DNA of 61,756 bases. It comes from Paenibacillus peoriae KCTC 3763 (lineage in GTDB: Bacteria; Bacillota; Bacilli; Paenibacillales; Paenibacillaceae). The notes under the pieces were generated by a model. The model was not told where the DNA came from. It worked only from the letters and a program-made list of their open reading frames with translations, and made no database searches. The translations under genes were made by a program, and so were the position numbers. The stretch is taken from contig NZ_AGFX01000040.1 in NCBI RefSeq assembly GCF_000236805.1, positions 1 to 61,756 of the forward strand, given 5' to 3'. This document shows positions 42,064 through 51,515 of this stretch, in pieces; the first letter of the stretch is position 1, and each line of letters starts with the position of its first letter.

Positions 42064-42092
42064 ACTTTATCACACGGGGTTTTCCATGTCAA
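42064..42092 (-). promoter_or_regulatory. Promoter of rpmG-secE-nusG-rplKA
   Basis: The -35 is TTGACA (42087-42092), the spacer 17 bases and the -10 TAAAGT (42064-42069). The rest of 42093-42266 is AT-rich with no convincing gene. Confidence 0.75.
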
Positions 42093-42266
42093 CGAATGTT
42101 TGCATACATTTTGCAGTCTCAACTGTGGTGCATTTTAACATCTGTTCATCCTTAGAAGATATTCCCTGAAAAACCGCTTCAAGATCCAAGCGACATCTAT
42201 TATTCATATTTTTTAGTATAAATCATTTTCAACACATATAAACCTGCGGTTCCTGCTCTTATCGAA

Positions 42267-42292
42267 TAAAAAAAGACTCAGACTCGAGCCTT
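42267..42292 (-). terminator. Terminator after sigH
   Basis: AAGGCTC and GAGTCTT pair (one G-T) around GAGTCT, followed by TTTTTT on the minus strand. Confidence 0.8.
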
Positions 42293-42311
42293 TCCTTGTC
42301 AGCCTCTACTT

Positions 42312-42956
42312 TCAACTATCCCTTACTTCCAGATACTTTTCAAGTTTACGCTTGACCCGTTGCAGTGCATTATCAATCGATTTTACATGGCGGTCAAGAT
42401 CCTCTGCAATCTCCTGATACGAACGTCCGTCCAGATACAGCATAAGTACCTTTCGTTCCAGCTCGCTCAGAATTTCCGACATCTTGTCTTCGAGCCCCAC
42501 AAACTCTTCCTGATTAATAATTAATTCCTCAGGGTCACTTACTTGTGTTCCGCAAATCACATCGAGCAACGTCCGGTCTGACTCTTCATCATAGATGGGC
42601 TTGTCCAGAGATACGTAAGAATTCAGGGGAATGTGCTTTTGTCGTGTAGCCGTCTTGATTGCCGTAATAATCTGTCGCGTAATGCATAACTCGGCAAAGG
42701 CCTTGAACGAAGAAAGCTTGTCTCCCTTAAAATCACGAATGGATTTGTAGAGACCAATCATGCCCTCCTGAATAATATCCTCGCGATCAGCGCCGATCAG
42801 GAAGTAGGATCTGGCCTTGGCCCGCACAAAGTTCCGGTACTTATTAATCAGAAACTCCAGCGCCTCCCCATCACCTTCATGGACTGCTCCGACAATGTCT
42901 TCATCATTTTTGTAATCAAACTTTGACAACATGATATCCTTGAGGTCCACACTCAC
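42312..42956 (-). CDS. sigH: RNA polymerase sigma factor SigH
   Basis: The 214-residue sigma-70 family factor governs the switch to stationary phase and early sporulation. Region 2 has SYFLIGADREDIIQEGMIGLYKSIRDFKGDK, and the C-terminal region 4 has DGRSYQEIAEDLDRHVKSIDNAL. GTG 42956, with GGAGGG 7 bases upstream, was preferred to a longer start. It is preceded by a promoter at 43013-43042 and ended by a terminator. Confidence 0.95.
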   Translation of the reverse strand: MSVDLKDIMLSKFDYKNDEDIVGAVHEGDGEALEFLINKYRNFVRAKARSYFLIGADREDIIQEGMIGLYKSIRDFKGDKLSSFKAFAELCITRQIITAIKTATRQKHIPLNSYVSLDKPIYDEESDRTLLDVICGTQVSDPEELIINQEEFVGLEDKMSEILSELERKVLMLYLDGRSYQEIAEDLDRHVKSIDNALQRVKRKLEKYLEVRDS

Positions 42957-43012
42957 TAACAATCCCTCCGGCTGCAACGCAAGGTACCCGTTACTCTCTC
43001 AAATATACGACA

Positions 43013-43042
43013 AGTATACGCGATGCAACCTGATACCGTCAA
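43013..43042 (-). promoter_or_regulatory. SigA promoter of sigH
   Basis: The -35 is TTGACG (43037-43042), the spacer 18 bases and the -10 TATACT (43013-43018). In B. subtilis this promoter is AbrB-repressed; that is not visible here. Confidence 0.6.
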
Positions 43043-43118
43043 CCACAACAGCCTAAAAAAGAAGAGCGCTAACAAAATTGTCAATGGTTTCAAAATGGAG
43101 GGGCGACCAATTACTGGA

Positions 43119-43640
43119 TTATTCTCTTCTCCATCGTTCAAACAACTTTCGAAGCTCCGGGCTCAACTTGGCATCCAGCGAGTTACGGGACAATTTGGCG
43201 CTATCCTGCTGAATTCGCTTTTGTACTTCCCTTTCAGATTCCTCAATCTCGATTAGCAGTTCCCGTGCCGATACTCTGAGTGCTCCCTGGCCAAAAGCGA
43301 CATGCTGCTCTACCTGATCACTTGTCGCTACGTAAATGCTTCTCCTCTTGCCGCTTAGTTCCCGAACCAATCGCTCGATGCACTCGTCTGCTGTCTCTTT
43401 TTCTCTCGTAAAATAAATCTGGACTTTACTCTGGGCAAAAGTTTTACCCAATCCTGGCACCCTGTAAGCATCAAATACGACGATGACTCTTCTGCCGGAA
43501 TACGCCTGATGATCCGCGAGTCGTTCGAGAAGTCTGTCCCTCGCTTCTTGCATACCAGATTCTACCAGTGCGGAAAGTTCGGGCCAGGCTCCAATCATGT
43601 TGTAACCGTCCACAAGCAGAACATCCCGCGTGTCAGCCAT
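43119..43640 (-). CDS. rae1: YacP/Rae1-family NYN-domain endoribonuclease
   Basis: The 173-residue protein has a NYN (PIN-like) domain beginning LLVDGYNMIGAWPEL, with acidic residues at VVFDAYRVPG and in ATSDQVEQH. In B. subtilis Rae1 enters the ribosomal A site and cleaves mRNA in a translation-dependent manner. ATG 43640 lies right after the rlmB stop. The start 17 codons upstream is inside rlmB. Confidence 0.9.
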   Translation of the reverse strand: MADTRDVLLVDGYNMIGAWPELSALVESGMQEARDRLLERLADHQAYSGRRVIVVFDAYRVPGLGKTFAQSKVQIYFTREKETADECIERLVRELSGKRRSIYVATSDQVEQHVAFGQGALRVSARELLIEIEESEREVQKRIQQDSAKLSRNSLDAKLSPELRKLFERWRRE

Positions 43641-43644
43641 ATCG

Positions 43645-44391
43645 TTAGCCCCGTGCCTGTCGTCCGCGCAATACTTCGTACATAACGACACCTGCAGCTA
43701 CAGAAGCATTCAGGGAATTGATTTGCCCCGCCATCGGCAGCTTGACGAGCACGTCGCATTTTTCACGAATCAAACGACCCATTCCTTTATTTTCGTTGCC
43801 AATGACAATGGCTACCGGCCCCGTGAATACTCCATTCCCAAAAACAGGGTCGGTCGCTGCCACATCCGTGCCAACTACCCATACCCCTTCTTCTTTAAGA
43901 CGATCAATGGTTTGCCCCAAATTATTCACACGCGCCACCGGGACATACTCAGCAGCACCTGCCGACGTTTTGGACACCGTTGCAGTTACGGCTGCCGAAC
44001 GTCTTTTGGGCACAATAACACCATGCACCCCTGTGCAGTCCGCTGTACGAAGGATTGAGCCCAGATTATGTGGGTCTTCAATTTCATCGAGTAAAATCAA
44101 AAACGGCTCTTCCCCTTTATTGCGGGCATTGGTGAGCAATTCTTCCACTTCAGCATAGGCAAAAGGCGCAGCCTGTGCAACCACTCCCTGATGCTGAATC
44201 CCCGGCACCATTTGATCCAGCTTACGCTTGTCCACCTGCTGAACGATGATCCCTGCTTTTTTGGCCTCAGCTGTAATCGGTAGTGTCAAATGCTTTTGCG
44301 CATTGTCTGCAATCCATATTTTATTGATCGTTCTGCCTGAACGTAATGCCTCCGTTACCGAATGCTTACCGGCAATCCATTCTTCTTCCAT
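43645..44391 (-). CDS. rlmB: 23S rRNA (guanosine-2'-O)-methyltransferase RlmB
   Basis: This 248-residue SPOUT (TrmH) methyltransferase modifies G2251 in the P loop of E. coli 23S rRNA. An N-terminal substrate-binding part (about 1-75) is followed by the SPOUT domain with IEDPHNLGSILR, GNENKGMG and LPMAGQINSLNASVA, which form the trefoil knot. It is co-transcribed with mrnC and rae1. Confidence 0.94.
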   Translation of the reverse strand: MEEEWIAGKHSVTEALRSGRTINKIWIADNAQKHLTLPITAEAKKAGIIVQQVDKRKLDQMVPGIQHQGVVAQAAPFAYAEVEELLTNARNKGEEPFLILLDEIEDPHNLGSILRTADCTGVHGVIVPKRRSAAVTATVSKTSAGAAEYVPVARVNNLGQTIDRLKEEGVWVVGTDVAATDPVFGNGVFTGPVAIVIGNENKGMGRLIREKCDVLVKLPMAGQINSLNASVAAGVVMYEVLRGRQARG

Positions 44392-44446
44392 ATCTAGCTT
44401 CCTCCCGGGAAACGCCAGATGCTAAATCCATCTGATTCGTTCCCAA

Positions 44447-44905
44447 TTATGATTTTTCTGTATTTTCCATTTGTGCAATACCGTACGTGATCAATTCTCT
44501 CAATCTGTACAAGCGCCCATCGCTATAGAGAAAGCCGATCAGTGCCTCCAGCGCAGTCGCGTGACGGTACTCAAGTACATCCGCATTTTTGGGCAGGCTT
44601 CCTGACTTGGCGTTTCTTCCTTGCCGGACAATGTCGCACTCTTCCTCCGTCAGCACCTTTTCCAGCAGTCCCAGCATACGGCTCTGCGCCTTCGCGGAGA
44701 CCAGCCCTGTGGCTCGGCGATGCAAATGATTGGGGCGCAGGTTGGGCTGTGCCAACAAATATTGACGGACGGCGACCTCATACACGGCATCGCCAATGTA
44801 AGCTAACGCAATGGGAGGCATCAGGCGGGCCGGTTTGGACGCAGGATACGGGAACCAGTTGCCCACGTCCTCCAAAGCCCCCGTATTCAGTGGCTTATCA
44901 CTCAT
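44447..44905 (-). CDS. mrnC: Mini-ribonuclease 3
   Basis: The 152-residue RNase III-like domain lacks the double-stranded RNA-binding domain. Acidic active-site motifs are LAYIGDAVYE (about 34-43) and EYRHATALEALIGFLY near 110. It matures 23S rRNA in B. subtilis. ATG 44905 overlaps the cysS stop by four bases (ATGA), so translation is likely coupled. Confidence 0.92.
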   Translation of the reverse strand: MSDKPLNTGALEDVGNWFPYPASKPARLMPPIALAYIGDAVYEVAVRQYLLAQPNLRPNHLHRRATGLVSAKAQSRMLGLLEKVLTEEECDIVRQGRNAKSGSLPKNADVLEYRHATALEALIGFLYSDGRLYRLRELITYGIAQMENTEKS

Positions 44906-46305
44906 TTTCGACGCCACCGCATACCCTGCGCTGTGTCCTCAAGCACAATACCTTTAGCAGCCAGCAGATCGCGAATTTCATCAGCTCTGCCCCAGTTTTT
45001 GGTTTTACGAGCTTCGACACGTTCAGCGATTAATTGCTCAATTTCATCATCCAGCAGCTCTTCTACTGGTTCCGAATATATACGAAGTACTTTATTCATC
45101 GAATAGAAGGTATGCAACACGGCCTTCAATTCCGCCTGATTGACAACATCACGCTGCAACAAATGGTTGGCTTCGCTGACCCATTCGAATACCGCAGTAA
45201 TCGCATCAGGTGTATTGAAGTCATCATCCATTTTTTCGCCAAACTGCTGCAGAATCCCGTCAAGCTTCGTTTGCAACTCAGCCGATACTTCTTCATCACC
45301 TTTCAAAGCATTGGCTAAACGATGCTTTACGTTGGCAACTGCATTGGCAATCCGTTCGACACTGTTCTCCGCCTGACTCATCGTCTCTTGGTTGTAGTTC
45401 AACGGATTGCGGTAATGTGTCGACAGCATAAAATAGCGTAAAGCCTCGGGCTTATGACGAGCACGCAGATCTTTAACCAAAATACCATTACCGAGCGATT
45501 TCGACATTTTTTCATTATCAATGCGAATGTATCCGTTATGCATCCAGTAGCGGGCCAATGGCTTACCCGTAATCGCTTCGGATTGCGCGCATTCACATTC
45601 ATGATGCGGAAATTGCAAATCCTGTCCGCCTCCATGGATGTCCAGCGTATCCCCCAAATAATGGCGAGCCATAGCTGAGCATTCGATATGCCAACCCGGT
45701 CGTCCATCTCCCCAAGGGCTCGACCAATAAATTTCTCCCGGCTTTGCTGCCTTCCAGAGTACAAAATCCTCGGCATTTTCCTTACGCTCATCCACATGGA
45801 TGCGAATTCCGAACTGTAGCTCCTCCAGATTTTGGCCTGACAGTTGTCCGTAATCTTTGAACTTTTTGGTCCGATAGAACACATCGCCATCATTCTCATA
45901 GGCATAGTCTTTGTCTACCAGTTCCTTAATAAAATCAATGATCAGCTCCATGCTCTCTGTTACGCGCGGATTTATGCTGGCAGCAGGAACATTCAATCCG
46001 GTCAGATCCTCATGATAGGCTGCAATAAATTTCTCGGCAACTGCCGGAACCTCCATATCAAGTTCCCGAGCTTTACGGATCAGCTTATCATCGACATCTG
46101 TAAAATTTACTACATAGTTCACATCATAGCCCAAATACTCCAGGTAGCTGCGTACCACGTCAAACACAATTACAGGTCGTGCATTACCAATATGAATATA
46201 ATCATACACGGTAGGTCCGCATACATACATTTTAACCTTTCCAGGCTCCTGTGGCACAAAAGGCTCCCGACTCCTCGTCATTGTATTATAAATTTGAAGC
46301 GGCAT
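44902..46305 (-). CDS. cysS: Cysteinyl-tRNA synthetase
   Basis: The 467-residue class I enzyme has the HIGNA motif (36-40) and KMSKS (266-270). Zinc ligands include Cys28 (YVCGPTVYD), Cys in HIECSAMA and HHECECAQSEA. It follows cysE by 24 bases and is under the Cys T-box. It ends by overlapping mrnC. Confidence 0.98.
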   Translation of the reverse strand: MPLQIYNTMTRSREPFVPQEPGKVKMYVCGPTVYDYIHIGNARPVIVFDVVRSYLEYLGYDVNYVVNFTDVDDKLIRKARELDMEVPAVAEKFIAAYHEDLTGLNVPAASINPRVTESMELIIDFIKELVDKDYAYENDGDVFYRTKKFKDYGQLSGQNLEELQFGIRIHVDERKENAEDFVLWKAAKPGEIYWSSPWGDGRPGWHIECSAMARHYLGDTLDIHGGGQDLQFPHHECECAQSEAITGKPLARYWMHNGYIRIDNEKMSKSLGNGILVKDLRARHKPEALRYFMLSTHYRNPLNYNQETMSQAENSVERIANAVANVKHRLANALKGDEEVSAELQTKLDGILQQFGEKMDDDFNTPDAITAVFEWVSEANHLLQRDVVNQAELKAVLHTFYSMNKVLRIYSEPVEELLDDEIEQLIAERVEARKTKNWGRADEIRDLLAAKGIVLEDTAQGMRWRRK

Positions 46306-46329
46306 CGTTATGTTCCTCCCTCATGAAAA

Positions 46330-47010
46330 TTATCCTTGTAATTTATTCTCTTGGGTTACCTGATGTTTCCGAGCAGATTGCTCATCCTTCAAATCAGACA
46401 ATTCTGCACGTAATCGTTCTATTTCCAACTGAAGAGCCCGTATAGAATCGACGACCGGATCAGGCAGCTGATGACTAAGTCGGTCTGGACGTCTGCCATC
46501 CTGTCTGACCACTCGCCCCGGTATCCCCACTACCGTACTATTAGGCGGAACCTCTTTAAGTACAACCGAGTTGGAGCCAATGTTAGACTGCGCCCCAATT
46601 GTAAAAGAGCCCAATATCTTGGCGCCAGAGCCTATAACTACATTATTCCCAATGGTGGGATGGCGCTTCCCCTTCTCTTTTCCGGTCCCTCCAAGAGTGA
46701 CCCCCTGATACAATACGACATCGTCGCCGATCTCACAGGTTTCACCGATGACCACCCCCATGCCATGGTCAATGAACAGCCGATCTCCGATACGAGCGCC
46801 AGGATGAATTTCAATGCCTGTCATAAAACGCGATACTTGAGATATAACACGGGCTACAGTACACCAGTTTCGCAAATAAAACCAATGTGCGATTCGGTGT
46901 GCCCAAAGGGCATGAACGCCGGAATACGTAAAAATGACCTCCAGCTTACTCCGGGCGGCCGGATCATTATCCAAAACAGTCTGAATGTCGGATTTGATAT
47001 GTCTGAACAT
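46330..47010 (-). CDS. cysE: Serine O-acetyltransferase
   Basis: CysE makes O-acetylserine from serine and acetyl-CoA, the precursor of cysteine. The 226-residue protein has an N-terminal helical part and left-handed beta-helix hexapeptide repeats (about 65-165), with [26 protein letters not shown]. It precedes cysS, so precursor synthesis and tRNA charging share one T-box control. GGAGGG precedes the ATG. Confidence 0.95.
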   Translation of the reverse strand: MFRHIKSDIQTVLDNDPAARSKLEVIFTYSGVHALWAHRIAHWFYLRNWCTVARVISQVSRFMTGIEIHPGARIGDRLFIDHGMGVVIGETCEIGDDVVLYQGVTLGGTGKEKGKRHPTIGNNVVIGSGAKILGSFTIGAQSNIGSNSVVLKEVPPNSTVVGIPGRVVRQDGRRPDRLSHQLPDPVVDSIRALQLEIERLRAELSDLKDEQSARKHQVTQENKLQG

Positions 47011-47137
47011 GTCGCCCTCCTATTCCCTCCATATCCTTGCCACATCTTCACAAAACTTCACGTTTCGCCAATTTTCGCATCCATCAGCACTCTTCGACAT
47101 TTTTCAATCTATGACGAGTCTGAATCTGATAAAAATG

Positions 47138-47172
47138 AAAAAGCGCCTCCGCAGCCTGAGCTGCAGAGACGC
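47138..47172 (-). terminator. T-box terminator upstream of cysE
   Basis: GCGTCTCTGCAGC / GCTGCGGAGGCGC with loop TCAG is followed by TTTTTC on the minus strand. It is mutually exclusive with the antiterminator formed by the T-box core. Confidence 0.88.
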
Positions 47173-47460
47173 ATGAACGTGGTTCCACTCTGCTTCGGAC
47201 ATATCTACTGCCTAAAAAGCAGAGAAGTCCGTCTTTGGCGTCCGGTAACGGGAACGACTCGGCACGCCCTTGCCACAACCAGCGGTTGATGCTGATTAGG
47301 GTTCGGGCGCACGGCTCCCAGGTGCATTTCCTCCGCAGGTCATCTGGACGGCTTCCAGCCCGGGGTTTCCCTCGGCCGTCCTCTCTGGCAGATGCCCATA
47401 TGCAGTGTACTTCTCCTGTTCGCAGCCTTTACACGTAATATCAATCCGTATCAATGGAGT
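47138..47460 (-). promoter_or_regulatory. Cysteine T-box riboswitch controlling cysE-cysS
   Basis: The minus strand has the T-box core AGAGTGGAACCACG (47191-47178), followed by a terminator (47172-47138). Upstream Stem I has a base helix CAGG / CCTG and a specifier loop with TGC (47326-47324) followed by A, which reads the Cys codon. Uncharged tRNA-Cys would allow read-through. Confidence 0.9.
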
Positions 47461-47461
47461 C

Positions 47462-47490
47462 ATTATAGCGAAAAGACAACAAATTGACAA
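47462..47490 (-). promoter_or_regulatory. Promoter of the Cys T-box operon
   Basis: The -35 is TTGTCA (47485-47490), the spacer 17 bases and the -10 a perfect TATAAT (47462-47467), just after the gltX stop. Confidence 0.8.
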
Positions 47491-47496
47491 GAAATA

Positions 47497-48957
47497 TCAG
47501 CCTTTAATTTGTGCCTTAAGTCGGTTTAACACCTTGTCACGTCCAAGCAAATAGATGGTTTCGTTCAGATCCCGACCATGAGTTTGGCCTGTAAGCGCCA
47601 CACGAATCGGCATGAACAGCTGTTTACCCTTAAAGCCGGTTTCCTTTTGCACTTCCTTAATCAGCTTGGCCATTTGCGGAGCAGTAAATTCCTCGCTTGC
47701 TTCAACCTTGCTGGCAAAGGCTCTGAGTACCTCAGGAACCTGCTCTTCGGCCAGCACAGCCGCCGCTTCAGCATCCATCTCCAGGTGTGAACGGAAAAAC
47801 TGCTCAGACAACGCTACAATATCGGACGCAGAAGTCATCTGCTCTTGATATAAGCGAACGAGGGCCTTAGCCCAATCCTGCTGTTCCGCCGACAATTCGG
47901 CCGGCAACAGCCCCGCTGCCTGCAAATGAGGAATCGCCATGCTGGCAATCCGTTCAGGATCAGCCTTTTTAATATAGTGATTGTTCAGGTAAGCAAGTTT
48001 GTTTGTATCAAATACGGCCGGACTTTTGGACAAACGATTGGGATCGAAAATTGAAATCAGTTGCTCCCGATCATAGATCTCTTCTTCGCCTTCCGGGGAC
48101 CAGCCCAGCAGCGCAATAAAGTTGAATATAGCTTCCGGCAGATAGCCCAACTTGTCATACTGCGCCATGAACTGAATAATGGACTCGTTACGTTTGCTGA
48201 GCTTTTTGTGATCCTCGCCTACGATCAGCGTCATATGACCAAAGCGTGGAGGCTCCCAGCCGAGAGCTTCAAAAATCATCAACTGCCGCGGTGTATTGGA
48301 AACATGATCCTCACCCCGTAGTACATGTGATATTTTCATCAAATAATCATCAACTGCTACAGCGAAGTTATATGTCGGAATACCGTCTTTTTTGACGATA
48401 ACAAAATCGCCGCTCTCCTTGGAATTGAACGTAATTTGACCTTTAACGATATCGTCAAACGTATACTCACGGTCTTCCGGTACACGAAAACGAATGCTTG
48501 GCACACGGCCCTCTGCCTCAAATGCCTGACACTGTTCTTCTGTTAAGTCACGGTGCTTTCCAGAATAGCGTGGTGTCTCCCCACGTGCCGTCTGCTCCTC
48601 ACGCTCGCGTTCCAGTTCCTCCTCCGTGCAGTAGCAGCGGTAGGCCAAACCACGATCCAGCAAATCCTGCCAGTATGTTTTGTATATGTCCAAGCGTTCG
48701 GTCTGGCGATAAGGTCCAAACTCGCCTCCCACGTCTACACTCTCATCCCAGTCCATGCCCAACCATTTCAAATATTTAAGCTGGCTTTCCTCTCCACCCT
48801 CAATATTCCGCTTTACATCTGTATCTTCGATGCGAATAATAAATTTCCCGCCTTGATTGCGGGCAAACAAATAATTAAATAATGCCGTTCTGGCATTTCC
48901 AATATGCAAATGTCCTGTAGGGCTTGGTGCATAGCGTACACGAACTTCCGAGCTCAT
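47497..48957 (-). CDS. gltX: Glutamyl-tRNA synthetase
   Basis: The 486-residue class I enzyme has [12 protein letters not shown] (HIGH motif near 18-29) and KLSKR (about 254-258). In most Firmicutes this enzyme also charges tRNA-Gln, with later amidation by GatCAB. GGAGG precedes the ATG. It lies between ispF and the Cys T-box operon. Confidence 0.98.
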   Translation of the reverse strand: MSSEVRVRYAPSPTGHLHIGNARTALFNYLFARNQGGKFIIRIEDTDVKRNIEGGEESQLKYLKWLGMDWDESVDVGGEFGPYRQTERLDIYKTYWQDLLDRGLAYRCYCTEEELEREREEQTARGETPRYSGKHRDLTEEQCQAFEAEGRVPSIRFRVPEDREYTFDDIVKGQITFNSKESGDFVIVKKDGIPTYNFAVAVDDYLMKISHVLRGEDHVSNTPRQLMIFEALGWEPPRFGHMTLIVGEDHKKLSKRNESIIQFMAQYDKLGYLPEAIFNFIALLGWSPEGEEEIYDREQLISIFDPNRLSKSPAVFDTNKLAYLNNHYIKKADPERIASMAIPHLQAAGLLPAELSAEQQDWAKALVRLYQEQMTSASDIVALSEQFFRSHLEMDAEAAAVLAEEQVPEVLRAFASKVEASEEFTAPQMAKLIKEVQKETGFKGKQLFMPIRVALTGQTHGRDLNETIYLLGRDKVLNRLKAQIKG

Positions 48958-48996
48958 ATAATCTCCTCCAAATTGAATTACTCAAGATGATAGCAT

Positions 48997-49473
48997 TTAT
49001 TTGATAAGACAGACAACCGATTGAGCCGCGATCCCTTCGCCCCGCCCGGTAAAGCCAAGCTGCTCTGTCGTAGTCGCCTTGACATTGACCTGGGATGGCT
49101 CCTCTGCTTCCAGCGCGCGGGCGATGACTTCACTCATCTGCGGGATGTACGATGCCATCTTGGGCTTTTGCGCAATAATCGTAGAATCGATATTCCCCAA
49201 GCGATATCCCCGCTCTTTAGCCAGGCCCCAGACATGCTCCAGCAGCTTCAGGCTGTCGGCATCCTTAAATTCCGGGTCGTTATCCGGAAAATGCTTTCCG
49301 ATGTCTCCCAAGCCAAGCGCGCCAAGGATTGCATCGGTAATGGCATGCAGCAGCACATCTGCATCGGAATGACCCAGCAAACCTTTTTCATACGGAATAT
49401 TCACGCCTCCGATGATGCATGGCCTTCCTTCCACCAGCTGGTGAACGTCAAATCCTTGTCCTACTCTGATCAC
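48997..49473 (-). CDS. ispF: 2-C-methyl-D-erythritol 2,4-cyclodiphosphate synthase
   Basis: IspF forms the cyclodiphosphate in the MEP pathway to isoprenoids. The 158-residue protein starts [13 protein letters not shown], where Asp and His bind the metal, and has [14 protein letters not shown] and a C-terminal FTGRGEGI motif. The start is GTG 49473, overlapping the ispD stop by four bases (GTGA). The 10-codon longer frame was rejected because it gives a non-family N-terminus. Confidence 0.95.
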   Translation of the reverse strand: MIRVGQGFDVHQLVEGRPCIIGGVNIPYEKGLLGHSDADVLLHAITDAILGALGLGDIGKHFPDNDPEFKDADSLKLLEHVWGLAKERGYRLGNIDSTIIAQKPKMASYIPQMSEVIARALEAEEPSQVNVKATTTEQLGFTGRGEGIAAQSVVCLIK

Positions 49474-50168
49474 TTGATATCCTCTCCCTCTGTCTTTACC
49501 CATAACGCCGCCATGTCCAAATCCTCAGGCGTAGTAATTTTGATGTTCTTGTAGCTGCCTTGAACAACCGTAACCGGAATGCCTAGCCGCTCCACCAACA
49601 TAGAATCATCTGTTCCCAAAAATCCCGCCTGCTCCGCTTCCTCATAGGCACGAAGCAAATCGGAAAGACGAAAAGTCTGTGGCGTTTGAATGCTCCACAG
49701 ACTTCGGCGATCCGGCGTTGCTGTAATGATACCATCCCCGTTCACTTGCTTGACTGTATCCTTTACAGGTACTGCCGCTACAGAAGCACCGGTACGCTGG
49801 GCCGCCTCCAGACATGAACGTACAAGCTCAGGCTGGATCAATGGGCGCACACCATCATGCACCATCACCCAATCCGCATGCAGGTGGCGCAGGCCGCGAT
49901 ACACCGAGTGTTGGCGTTCACTGCCACCAGCTACTACCTGCACCTCTTTACCGATCTGGTATTGACGAATCCATTCCCGACAGCGCTCCACATCTTCAGC
50001 TCCCGTCACCATCACCATTTCATCCACTTCGGGCATAGCTGCAAATATTTCAAGTGTATGTATGAAGATGGGCTTATCCCGCAAAAGCAGAAATTGCTTA
50101 CTCTCCTGCGTCCCCATACGGGAGCCGCGCCCGGCCGCTACAATAACGACTCCTACCCGATTGTTCAT
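49470..50168 (-). CDS. ispD: 2-C-methyl-D-erythritol 4-phosphate cytidylyltransferase
   Basis: IspD makes CDP-methylerythritol in the MEP pathway. The 232-residue protein has [12 protein letters not shown] (about 7-18), VHDGVRPLI (about 102-110) and AVPVKDT. ATG 50168 was chosen for the AGGAG site; 17 upstream codons lack one. Coupled to ispF by a GTGA overlap. Confidence 0.95.
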   Translation of the reverse strand: MNNRVGVVIVAAGRGSRMGTQESKQFLLLRDKPIFIHTLEIFAAMPEVDEMVMVTGAEDVERCREWIRQYQIGKEVQVVAGGSERQHSVYRGLRHLHADWVMVHDGVRPLIQPELVRSCLEAAQRTGASVAAVPVKDTVKQVNGDGIITATPDRRSLWSIQTPQTFRLSDLLRAYEEAEQAGFLGTDDSMLVERLGIPVTVVQGSYKNIKITTPEDLDMAALWVKTEGEDIK

Positions 50169-50238
50169 TGAAATAACTCCTGCCCTAATCGTACTTGTAC
50201 GATCCGTATGATAACACATCTACTTCATCATACCGCGT

Positions 50239-51324
50239 TTATTGAGCTTTTTCCAATAATTTCGGTTTAGCAAAGATCATACGACCTGCAGAGGTCTGAA
50301 GTACACTTGTGACCAGCACCTCCATCAGGGAACCGATATAGTCACGTCCGCCCTCTACAACAATCATCGTACCATCATCCAGATAGGCTACACCCTGTCC
50401 ATGCTCCTTGCCGTCTTTAATAATCTGTACCATAATTTCCTCACCGGGCAGTACGACAGGCTTGACTGCATTCGCCAAATCGTTAATGTTCAGCACCGAT
50501 ACACCTTGAAGCTCACATACCTTATTCAGGTTAAAATCATTGGTTACAACTTTACCCTCCAGCACCTTTGCCAGCTTGACCAGCTTACTGTCGACCTCTG
50601 AAATTTCCTCAAAATCCCCTTCATAAATGAGCACATTCACATCCAGCTCTTTTTGGATTTTATTCAAAATATCCAGACCCCGACGTCCACGATTACGCTT
50701 AAGTAAATCAGATGAATCTGCAATATGCTGAAGCTCCTCCAACACAAATTCAGGAATCACAATCGTCCCCTCAATAAAACCTGTCTTGCAAATATCCGCA
50801 ATGCGCCCATCTATAATGACGCTGGTGTCCAAAATTTTATGTTCCTCCAGCTTACGTTCTTCTACGCCTGTCCCCCGGCCAAAAAAGCCAGAGCTCCAAA
50901 AGGATGACAGCTCGTCCCGCTTTTCCAGACCAACCATCAATCCTACATATCCGCCTACAATGGTAACGGCTGTCTGAATTAGTTGACCAGGTGCTCCCAA
51001 CCATGATAAGAGCGGGTATACCGCTAAGGAAAGTATCAATCCCACCGCTAATCCAATTACACCTGCCAGCAACTCATTCATAGGTATCCGTACCAAGCCT
51101 TCAATACCCTGCTGCAGCCGATTCGCCACCGATGCCCCTGCAAATGAGCAACCAGCCATAAACAGCACTGCTCCCGCAATCATCCAAACGGCCATGCCCG
51201 GTAAAGTACCATCATTTAACCACTGCGGCATCCATGATACGATTCCTCCTACCCGATAGTACAACGTATAGCCAAACCATGCTCCGCACAATCCTGTAAA
51301 AGTTAAAATAGCCTTTCTCCACAT
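50239..51324 (-). CDS. yacL: PIN/TRAM-domain membrane protein (YacL)
   Basis: The 361-residue protein has four hydrophobic segments in the first 130 residues, a PIN nuclease-like domain (about 165-280: LDTSVIIDGRIADI, VTNDFNLNKV) and a C-terminal TRAM domain (about 290-350). The PIN acidic residues are present, so RNase activity is possible, but no cellular target is established. It is conserved next to disA-radA in Bacillales. Confidence 0.92.
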   Translation of the reverse strand: MWRKAILTFTGLCGAWFGYTLYYRVGGIVSWMPQWLNDGTLPGMAVWMIAGAVLFMAGCSFAGASVANRLQQGIEGLVRIPMNELLAGVIGLAVGLILSLAVYPLLSWLGAPGQLIQTAVTIVGGYVGLMVGLEKRDELSSFWSSGFFGRGTGVEERKLEEHKILDTSVIIDGRIADICKTGFIEGTIVIPEFVLEELQHIADSSDLLKRNRGRRGLDILNKIQKELDVNVLIYEGDFEEISEVDSKLVKLAKVLEGKVVTNDFNLNKVCELQGVSVLNINDLANAVKPVVLPGEEIMVQIIKDGKEHGQGVAYLDDGTMIVVEGGRDYIGSLMEVLVTSVLQTSAGRMIFAKPKLLEKAQ

Positions 51325-51448
51325 CGAGTCTCTATACCTCCTTTATTTGTTTTCATACATCCTGCTATTTATTGGATAAACACCACTTTCCTTACCAGTA
51401 TGATCCAATTTTCGCCCAACTAACCCTGTGTTTTTATTTTTTTATGCA

Positions 51449-51495
51449 TAAAAAAAGCATTTATCTCCCTGAGATGATTCAAGGAAATAAATGCT
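51449..51495 (-). terminator. Terminator after pssA
   Basis: A long stem AGCATTTAT-TTCCTTGA / TCTCAGGGAG-ATAAATGCT is followed by seven T on the minus strand, between pssA and yacL. Confidence 0.9.
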
Positions 51496-51515
51496 CATTT
51501 GTTTCTTGCCCAATA

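Noticed and set aside
42087-42169. Small plus-strand frame over the rpmG promoter
   Set aside because: It overlaps the -35 element and has no ribosome-binding site.
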